A stretch of 64,000 bases of DNA, taken from positions 991,798 to 1,055,797 of the forward strand of contig NC_040016.1 in NCBI RefSeq assembly GCF_000972845.2, given 5' to 3'. How positions within the stretch are numbered: position 1 is the stretch's first letter; the number at the start of each line of letters is the position of its first letter. Below the pieces are notes generated by a model. That model made no database searches and had not been told where the DNA came from. It was given only the letters and a program-made list of their open reading frames with translations. Made by a program: the position numbers and the translations under genes. This DNA comes from Larimichthys crocea. Taxonomy: Eukaryota; Chordata; Actinopteri; Sciaenidae. This document shows positions 49,959 through 61,060 of this stretch, in pieces.

Positions 49959-51876
49959 ATACAGCACAGGTCGCTTACTAACAACAAAAGACTTGTATTA
50001 GTGATATGTCATAATGTTGTACATTTTCTGGAAAGTCAGTTGAGAAACTGTTATTAAGAAGTATAAATATCCAGGTGATAATGTCTGTTGGTTAATCCAC
50101 TGAGACAAATCTCTAGCAAGTCGAGGTACTTTATTACATTGATGTTAAAATCATATAAACATCCAATGTTTCCATAAAGAAGTTCTTCTTATTGCTTACT
50201 GAACCCTTACAGCCTCATATCAGACAGTTGACAAATTTGCACGTCTTTCTATCATTAACAACGACAGCTGTAAGTGCCATATCTATTATCAGTGATAATA
50301 GTGTCTAGTAAACCTCCAAGGGCCCAAGGACAACCTTATGCTGGTATTACTACAGTAAAACATGCATGATGATTCCTGTAACGTTATTTTAGATAAATGT
50401 GCCAGGTGACGACAAATAACACACAGCAACACGATTTATTAATCGTCTTCTGATGAGCAGAAAGTTAGACACCTGCTTGTTTGAATGGAACTAAATTTGG
50501 CAGATTGAATATTTTACACATAGTTTTGGCTTGCGTCCTACTGGAGGTTTCGGAAGACACCATGAATTTAGTAGGTTTTTGGGTCAGTGTGTATCTGTCT
50601 GTGCGTCGCCTTTCTCATTCTGTGTCTGAATCACTGTGTGTGCATGTTCAGTCTGTCCTACATCTCACTCAGTTGTTTATTTACGATTAGTGTGTGTGGG
50701 TTTATGTGTGTGTAGACGACACATGAGACAGTGGATTTGCTTTCTATCCACCTGATGGGAGAATAAAATGAGGTCACTGCCCCTCATTTCCTGACTTGCT
50801 GAGTCAGCTTGCAAATAAGTCAGAAATAAAAGATGCAGGAATAACATGAGAAACTGTTCAAACTGTCTTTGGGAGATTTCTACTCGAGGCACACGCATCA
50901 TGCCTTTTCCAGTGATTATCGTTACTCGTTTCTAGTAACACGTGACTACTGTAGCCATTGTGTCTAGGTGGTCTGGTATCAGAAGACTTGTTGTTTCCTC
51001 TGCCGCTGAGACTCTGGTCCTTGAAGTGATGCCGATGTAGATGTGATGCCATGTGACACATCGAGTCTGGAAGACATGGGGGGCTCAGATTTGTCTCCGG
51101 GCTGGAAGTGTGTGTTTATGTGTGTCTGCAATTCGGTCTCGTGTGAAGAGATGCGAGAGGATAGCCACGCAAGCTTCATGCTACAAGAATAGACTTTGTA
51201 CACTAATGTGAATGGTTGTTGGGGCTGACGGGCGTCCACATGGAGATTGTGCACGTGAGGTTCCCCTCCCCCCTCACTGGTGATGTCAGACCGTGTACAG
51301 TATGCTACAACTGGAAGCGAGTATGAGCCCATCCCCCCCTCCCAACTGGGCTGCAGCATCATCGTCATCCAAACGAGCAGAGAAGCTGTGGGGTGCTTTT
51401 TCCAGTGTTCCAGACGTTTTGAACCACATACATCTTCTTCCTCTCTGCCTTGTTATCTTCATGCAACCAACGTGTCTTGCAGCTTCAGCCATAATCCAGT
51501 AATTCCATCACTCTTTGGTGCACTTGCAGTGAGAGAAAACGTATTAACAGATGAGATAGCGTTCACTGTCGGGGGCTATTGAAAAGGACAAATAAGGACA
51601 AACATACACTGACAAGCTTACACACACTCTCAAACACACACATTTGCCTCTGTAGTGCTGTTTTTTTCTTCGGTATTTAACCTTGCCAGAGCTGACAACC
51701 TTCTTCGTGTATTGATTTTAAAACTCTACATAATTACTAACACAATTTGACATACACACTCAAACATACATGGTGAAAACAAACAACATCCTATTTTAAG
51801 ACTTCACTGAACTTTAAATCTCAGATGAATAGGGTAGCGACTGCTCCTGTACTGAATGTTTCTATTTACTGGTGAT

Positions 51877-51925
<49 letters not shown>

Positions 51926-54900
51926 CCTGAGACACAACACCCTTGTAATGAGTTTATCCTCTAGATTGAACGGCTGTTTGACATTGAATGGTTCACAGTG
52001 ACTTCATGGAGAACATGACACTGTCGGTGAGGGAAGCTTGTATGTGTGGTGTTGTATTTCTAATTGACAGGCAGCAAAAGAGCAGAAACTGTAATTCAGT
52101 GTGATGGATTACACTGCATGAAAGACAATAACACTCAAGTGCAACACATTACTCTGTCTACGGCTTAAAGATCTCTCATAGACCCTGTTTTCCAGTTCTC
52201 CGTTTCTCTTTGAAACAATATAAATCAACCTTCTGTGCAGACCACACACATGTCTGCCTGCTGTGTCAGTCTCGTGTTGTGGTGCAGTCTGTGTAAACAG
52301 TGTGTGTTCTGAATGAGAGAAGTGAAGACGAGTGCAAGACAAGACTCAAGTCAAGAATTAGCAGAATATCAGCAGGAGCACAAAGGAATTCTGGGAATGT
52401 TGTTCTCCAGAGCAGGTGCTAAAGCTGCATCTCATCCCCCCCGTCACTGTGCACTCCCTCTAAAGCAGAAACAGGCAGAGTCACGGCTTTTATAGAATAA
52501 AGCTGAGCCAGTGTTGCTTCAGTGTTTACGTGTTCTTCCTCCAACTCCTTGACTAAAGAGTCAGAGATGAGGGTGTGGGTGTGGACCGAATGATGAGATC
52601 ATTATCTCCCAGAGTTTTTTGGGGTTATGATCAGCATGTTTCAGTACAAGTACAAGTTCCTTGGCTCATTTTCAGTAAGCTCCACTGTGATCCTGAAGAC
52701 CATAAAAAAGTTATGTTATGTAAGAGAAATAAGTTCATATGAATTTATTTTAGGAGGTATCCTGTGAGTTTCTTTTACAGGATCATATTTTAGCCTGATC
52801 ATTTTTTTTAGTGTGTATATATAGGTTTGTGTGTCAGAGGAATAGGAAATACAGTTTGACATAGTACAGCCTCTATAGCCCACATACAAGGAGTTGCCAT
52901 AACAACTGACCCTGTAAATGTGTACGTGTGTGTGTGTGTATGTGTGTGTGTTTTTGAACACTAATGGACGAAGACCCCTAAGGAAAGCATGGTAAAGGTT
53001 TCTCACCCACCCAAACCACTTGACACACACGCACTGAGTGCCATCAAGCCTCATTATCTTCATGTTTAGTGTAGATTCCAGATATAAAAAGAGACCCAGA
53101 TCTGATGTACTTTATGGCATGTATGTTGTCAATTATATTCAAAGATGCTGCTACCTGGTATAAAACCGTTTGTGTTGCTGCTGCCTCTGTTAACAGTCAC
53201 CTTATGGATACTTAAGTACCAGTCTATGTCTCCGCATGATGTCATTCATTGATTTTGCAGCTCAGCCGTAGCCACTAATCTTCTAGAGTGATGCCTTTGT
53301 CGATCCGGTCTTCAGGATTAATGATCAAGTCTGTGAGACGGTGATACATGGCAACTGATTGCAGCTTAATTTTCAGTTGGATGGATTTCCCCATCCATTT
53401 TGTACCATTTGCATAATTTTCCTGCTTTTTAAGATGCCACGGACACAAACATTTTAGGCCTAAATGTTGTAACTTCTGATTATTTGTTGTTCTGTTCTAC
53501 TGTATGACTGTGATTGCAAAGCTTTTTAGCGTAACATGGTCTCAGAAGTGTTAGTCTTTCTGGTTTGCTACTAAAGAGCAGGTCTGATTAACTGTGTGAC
53601 TTTGTGTTCTCTCTACAGGGCTGGCATTGATGATGTGGAGACAGATGTGGTGGAGATTGAGGCAAAACTCGACAAAGTATGGACCATATTCATATGATAT
53701 TTTTTGTTCACTGTCCTGCTCATTAAGACATCAACTTTTAGTGTTATACTGCATGTATATGTTGCTTTCAATAGGTCTTAAATTGTGATTTCTCCTTCAT
53801 GTTTACAGGGAAAATTTCTCACAAACTGGTACAATATGTAGACTTTATATTGCACATTGTTAGAACTCTAAAAGAAAGACATCCTGGATTTGACTCACAA
53901 TGTTTGAATTAAAAAAAAAAACAGATGTAAACAGTACTTTCTTTAGTCACTGTGAAACTGATCAGAGAGTGTGAGCATGTGACGTCTTTGTTTGACCTGC
54001 TTAGCTTAGAAAATGCTACATGCAATACAACAGTATCTTATAATCAATTCTAAGTGTTAAGAGGATATGGAAATGAAGCAGTTTAGGCTCATTTAACACC
54101 CACTGCTGTGGAGACGCCATATTTTTTTAAAGATAAATTGTACCTGGATTAGTTTCAAGAAAAAGGGGGTTGTGTTAAAAAGTCACGACAAGGGGTGTTG
54201 GTTAGCTCAGCTGGTACAGCATCTGCCCCGTATACAAAAGGCTCAGTCCTTGCCGCAGCAGCCGAGGGTTCAAATCCGAACTGTGGCCAAAAAAATATCT
54301 TAAGAAAAAAAAGTAAAATGAGTTCATGGCAAACTAGACAGTGGGAATGAATTTCTCAGAATCTCAGGTTTAGTATTTAAAACTATTGTGTCTATGTAAG
54401 ACCAGTAAAAATCGATGACCGACTGTCTCCAGGGAGTCTGCAATGAGCTGAGATGATGCCTCTATAGATAAACTAATAGACTAGATGAGATAGTGTTCAT
54501 GTATTTAAGTGCTGACCGCACCTTCTTTCCTTTTCTATCTCCCCTTGAGTCAGTTTATCTTGTTTCTTTTTTTACTCTTGCACACCGCTTGTGTTCGAAA
54601 CAGTCTGCACATCAATAATATGTTTAAATTGAGGTCACTTAGAAGTGTACAGTCCATCTTGTGCAGCCTGTAGATAATAAAAACAGATTCATGTCCTGTT
54701 GTAAAGTGATGAAGTGGCTCTTTAGAAGATTGTGAAATGTTCTTGTTATTGCAGTCTATCTCCGCTTCATCAATAGGTCCACGTTGTTACAACAAAACAT
54801 CTTTTAAATGATTGAACCAACATGCGACACTTTGACGTTTCAAATAAATGTCCATGGCTCCACCCCATCACACACAAAAACACACACACACGTGCATAGA

Positions 54901-57900
54901 TTATTTCTGCTTCCAACAGGTCACGACCCTCTTTGAACTCTAAAGGCCACTGAAAGATGAGCAGGGTCGAGGGGAGAGGTTTCCATCAGGGTGATTTGCT
55001 CTGTTAAACAGGGTTCCTCACAGTTCTTTGTTAGGATGCTCCGAAGCTGCCGGAGGACACTCTGACAGCAAATTAATGAGATTGATGACAGCTGAACCTG
55101 CCTGCAGTGTTGTTTGTTCTGACCATTGTGAAAACATTCAATGCTGTACATTGTCATGGTTTTCATCCCTGCTAGCTCGACATCAGAGCTTAATTCACAA
55201 ACCACACCCAAACCAACCAGTAAAACTGTCACTATTTTACATAATTTGTCCAAAATGTCACACCACATTGACCAGCAGGACCCTTACATTACACTCTGTT
55301 TCAGTCAATTATCACGCCGAGTGGTGCCTTGTGGTACCAGATGTGGCATTTTGACTCCGAGTGGACCCCCTGTAGTTCTTCCAGCCCATTTCTCAACAAA
55401 TCCTGACACATATACTGTGCCTCTAATAGCTGTGTTCAGACCCTGGGGGCTCAGTACAGCACACAGCGAGATCACATTCCCCATATCAGCCAATTTGTTG
55501 ACAGATATGTTATCAGGCCAGCCTTGGAGCAGCAGCAAGAGCAAGTATCATGCTGCCTTGTCTGTCACATGCACATGTGACTGTAAACACGTATACCATG
55601 TGATGCACATCAGTTAAGTACATATAGTCACTGTACAGTTTGCAGATCAAACTCACACATTTTGAGCCAGGACGTCATTTCAGCAATGCTCACATGATTC
55701 TGTAGTCATGCTGTCATAGACCTTGTGCAATTTTTGGCCCCTCTTCTCTAGTTTCTCATCTCTGGCCTGTGCAAAGTCTCACTGTCCACCACCCAGAATA
55801 CCACACTCACATAGTGACAACCTTGGGAACTACTGCACCAAATCCGATAATTAAAGGTTTACTGTGCTTTCTCTTCTCCATCCTCCCCTCCACCACACCC
55901 TTCACCAACACACACACACACGTTCTGATTTTGTAGTACACACTGCCAGCTGTGTCAGTGCAGTGCTAATGACAGTGTACCGCTCTGTAGCTTATCATAG
56001 ACCCAAAAATGTGGGAAAGAGTAGTGGTTACCAGTTCATGTGGTGAGTACATACCATTGCTGTGAACTGTCTGCAGCTGGTAATATTCATGTTTACGATT
56101 AGGTGATACAGTATGTGCACTATATTACTTTCTGCTGACATCGGTCTGTCAGTTGGTGGGTCCAACACTTTGGTCCAGACTAAAATATGCAGTCTGAGTG
56201 TAGATTTGCAGATAATATTGACCCTAAAATAAACAATTAATAAACATACATACCTTCATATATAAGTTTTCATGCACAAAAACATGCACACGTGCATGTG
56301 TGCATGTATAAGATTACAAGAATCTATTGACAGGAATGGAATATAAATAAAATGAGCCTTCATATCTACGGAGAGTGTGGGTTCTCTTCTGGAGTCCATG
56401 TTGAACTCCATTTTTCTACAGTAGCCCAGAGCAGACAAATTAAAGACTGGCTCTAGATATGGCCTTTTGCTGTTTGTGTGAATTTTGCAGCCTAAGTTTT
56501 TCCTCCAAGCTTGGAAAGAGAGGGTGAGTGTGCAAGGGTGTTCATTTGGTTGCAATCTGCAACTAGCAGATAGTGCATCTCAAAAGCTTATTCCTGCAGA
56601 TGGCACATTCTGACATATTTAACAGGGGTTTTTCTGTTTTAATGTGAAAAAAATGTACATTTTAAAATGTAATACAAAACGTAGGCATCCAAGATTAGTC
56701 CTTAGTCCTTGGATCGTCCTTAAGGCATCCCAGGATGCTGTAGCACTCACTTTGATTATCACTGCTATACAGTACAGAGCCCTTAAAAATGATCACAATG
56801 GTATAAAAAGCTTCACAGTACACTCAATACTTTTTCCTCAACGTCACAATTATGTGACCCTGCACCTCTCATTTATGGTGTGATCATTGATAAGTGTTCA
56901 AAATCTCAATTTACTGCTCACTACTGAAAACTACTGAGTATGACTATGTGGAGAATATATAGTTATAGTTTTAGGTCAGCATTCAAACTGATGGAGGACA
57001 GACAGAGATTATAAGGCCATATGCCCTTGATCATCTTATTCATTTGCATTTTGCTCACTTCTCATTTGGATATCAGACACAACACTGTCCTTGATACAGA
57101 CACGAGGATTATTCTAAATTTGACTCTGCATGTGACTAACAGTTCTTTTAAGCTTTCTTTGATCTACGTCAGCACTTTACCTATTAATATCCTGCATCAC
57201 ATTGTGTGAGACATGTGAGTGATTAAAAAGGCAGTGCATTTGTTATGTATTTCGAGCCATTATTTTTATCTTTCTCCCCACTAGCTGGTGAAGCTATGCA
57301 GTGGGATGATCGAGGCCGGCAGGGCCTACGTCAGCGCCAACAAGCTCTTTGTTAATGGCATCAAGGACCTGTCGCAGCAGTGCAAGAAAGAGGAGGTGAT
57401 ATCGGTGAGCAGAAGCAGCATCATCTTCAAAACTGAGTTCAGATTTGGACATTCTCTGCGAAATATTTGAGCTGCTCAGCAAATGACCACTCATCTATCT
57501 TTGCTGGGACATTCCTGTGATTCTCCACATGAATAGTTACAGCGGAGCAGTATAAACAGTATTGTCCAGACACCAAGTCATCCAGCTGTTTTAAACATGA
57601 CAGATGTGACCGCATGCAGACAGGAGATGTTTATGCTGATAGTTTACATGGCTGGGAGCACAGAGATCTGAAACTTGCTTTATGGTTTTCTTTTAGGAAA
57701 ACATTTGGACTGAATTTCCTGTCAGTACGGGTGTTGCCCTGGTAGCTTTGGGGCAAAGCAGGAGAAACATAATTGTTTCACAGCCCATAACCCTTCAACG
57801 TTAAGCTTATTTTATACCAAGCACAGATTCAGATCATTCTGTGTGGACAGTACAGTATAGACAGAGACAGTTTACAAAAGTGGTTTTAGGGTTTCATATT

Positions 57901-60900
57901 ATTTATTTTGTGGAAAGATAGTTATGCTCATACGGAAACGTGTGCTTACATTATGTGTGTCTGTGTGTCGTCAACATTGCAGGAATGCCTTGAAAAGTGT
58001 GGAGAACGCCTCCAGGAGATCGTCAACTACCACATGGTAAGACGCACACAAGAGAGAGGTTGATGTGGAGTGTTCTGTTCTGACACGCCCGGGTCCTCTT
58101 GGCATGTTAACGTCTTTCAGATATCCAGGCCCTCCTGGGTCCAGTATTGCACAACACACACACACACATGCAATTTAACTGTGACCTCACTCTATGACGG
58201 TGAATCTGTCCACACAGGCCAGTCCACGTGTGTGTGTCTGATTCAAACCACATGTGTACGACAGCTATAATGTACAGACATTCACACACACACGTATGCA
58301 GGTTTTATTCATATGACTCCCTCCTCGTGACTAAGTGTGATGAAGAAATGTCTTTTTCTGGGAATCTGCTACAGGTTTGCGGAGCCCAAAGGCAATTCTG
58401 GATTTAATGAGAAATGATGACATTTACACACGAGTGTCTTTCACCCCACAAGTACAATCATGACTAGGCATTATGCATAGTATTTTGACGTATTTGTCGG
58501 TCCATATCTGTGCATTATTGTTTGTGTATCAACAGTGAACATGAAGGAAAGAAGGAAGCTTATACAAAATTTTCATGATTTCGACCATTTTTAGTTGCAT
58601 ATCTACATTTAGGTCTCATAAGAAACGGCTTTTTTTCAGACTAAGTAAAAGTTTTTATGTTTGACATGAATATAACCTCACACGAGATGCAGGTCTTCTT
58701 CAGATATGCGTTTTGGATTAAGGTTTAGATTATACAGGACTTCGGTACTCAGAATTGTATAAATACACTGGTTGGGATCTTTTTTGTTTTCTGATTTTTA
58801 ACAGTTGTATGTTTGTGTCCAGTCTGTCTGCTGGACTGTGACTACACGCTGTGCGTGTATAAGAGACGCTTATCAGCAACTCTTCTTCCCCTTTTCACCT
58901 CTACATTGTGCTTTGACCTCATCAGAGACTCTTATCTTCCTCTTTTTGCTTGTTACTTTTTCCCTGCTTCTTTTGTTCTGATCTGCTACATTATCTAAAC
59001 CTAACACACATGCTCTTCTTTATTTTGTTATACTACACTCTAAGCCTTAAATAGGGGCTCTTGTTCTGTTGCTTCCTATGTTCTTGTGTAGGGAAGTACA
59101 TACATTTGAATAAAAAAAAATAGTTTGCTATAATTGAAACGTCAATAATAGGAAGACATTCGATCACTGTTCTCCGGGTAAAGATGTACCAGTTGGTTAA
59201 ACAGAAGTCACAAGCAGAAGTAACAAAAATGTAGTTCATCTCACATTGCTCACTGATCTTGTTCTTATTGCTATATTTGTGATCCATGCCTCTTACTGCA
59301 CCAAGGTTAAGCCTGTTTAACCCTAAATCCTGTTGTAAATCAAATCAAAGCGCTGCACACTCAATGGGATCCATCAGCTGCGTCAATCCAGATGCTCTAA
59401 CGTCTGTCTTTGCCTTTCTTTCCATTACATGCACTGACATGTTTGTCAGTGTTAGCTTTCGTCTTTAGTGCATAACCCACCAGTGTTAAAAATTCCAAGC
59501 AGTACAGATTTTGACAGTAAGCTCCTTAGCGTCTTGTTGTTTTTTTATTTGTTACAACCCGTTCCTTTTCCTCTGCGCCTCCACCACCTCTCCATCCATC
59601 CTCCTTGTTCCATCTTCTCCTGGCATCCACTCTCACTTACCCTTCACCACAGCCATCCCACTCCTCCACTCTAACACCCAGGAATTACACTAATAGCTTG
59701 TCTGGCAGACAGTATGAATGAAGGGATAGCGGGGAGGGGAGGGAAAGACAGTGAAAGGAAATCTCTTTGTTCGACCACCCAATGATGCCTATTTCTGCAT
59801 CTTCTCAGCTCTCAGCAGGCACAAAAGTTCCCATTCAAACAGGAGAGTGAATCACCCATGAAATCACTTGATAAGCAAATGCGTGTACTTTCAAACATAC
59901 GTGATTCCCACCCTAAATCTTAACAGATTGAGAATGATATAATAGTGGATTTTGTGTCAGAGTGTGGTGCAACTTTTTCTCCTGGATTTCTTTCCTGCAA
60001 AATCGTGCAGAGTAGATACAGGAGAGGTGACTCACAGGAGCAGACATTGAGGCTCTTAGAATATCTATGGAGATAAAAAAAGAAAAAAAAGAGAGAGTGT
60101 AGACATGCTGTAGTTTGGGTCATGCCCAGGATAGCATAATCTAGAGCAGGTTTGGGTGGAACATTTGGATTAGTTTACATGTGGGTTCAAAGTCTATCTG
60201 ATGGAACTGATTTTAGATTTTTTCCCCTGGGATTTAAATCTTTCATGTGGAACATGTACATATTGTTATAATACCAAAGAAACTGCTAAACCATTGTTTT
60301 GCACAGCTCACATTGTCTACAGTATCCTGACACATGTGGTAAAGTTATATTCAGTATAACCATCTAATAATTTGTTAAAGAGCAGGTGGTATCCATTACA
60401 ATTTTTCTATCACTTTGATGCTTTTCTTTAAAAAAAAAAGAATATTCATCTTTCATTTATTATTGGAAACTGTATCCCCCATATGTGATGAATTGTATGC
60501 ACATAGACAAATAGACATTGTAGGTATTTAGCCTTAACCTGTAGAATAAAAGAGTTTAGGTTATGCTAGCTTAGCATTTAATTATAATCAATTAGTTGGA
60601 GGTGCACTAAATGAACATTATCTCTATTTTACATATAATTCATGTCATGGTTCTTTACAGGAAATATCCCTGAGATATTTTTCAGCAGTCAAAAATAGAA
60701 AAGATCTTTACTGATATAAGCACAGGGCTACTGAGTTATATTCTAACCTTTGTGTCCTTACATTAAGAATATATTGCACAGCAAAAAATAGGTTTGTTGA
60801 AAGGGACTGCAGGTGAACAGATGTCTACAAAGGAGTTAAGTGTTGGATGCCTGACTTGAAGCTCCAGAACACTTTTGCAGCCATTTAAAAAGCTGGTTAT

Positions 60901-61015
60901 AAACTCTGCTGTCAAAGAAGTGTGACACGAAGTGTGATCCCACAATGAGAAAAATTAGTGAAAGCATGTGAAGTCATCAAGCTCTATAGGAACATCACAT
61001 GGATGGAGGCGCATA

Positions 61016-61060
<45 letters not shown>

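Larger units (their letters stand above)
47926..53618 (+). other. acap3 intron 1, distal part
   Basis: No exon is supported before exon 2. Notable content is a very long TG region at 49750-49956, another TG run at 51879-51922, and paired GTTACC/GTTGCC-type half-sites at 49673-49715. Confidence 0.5.

Noticed and set aside
54192..54290. Genuine tRNA gene
   Set aside because: A and B boxes are present, but the intervening sequence does not give a normal anticodon arm, the length is about 98 nt, and the inner phrase is that of a common fish SINE.
55141..55617. 158-codon ATG-initiated open frame in acap3 intron 2
   Set aside because: No domain or family resemblance, and composition is like its surroundings. 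A frame of this length is plausible by chance in 64 kb read in six frames.
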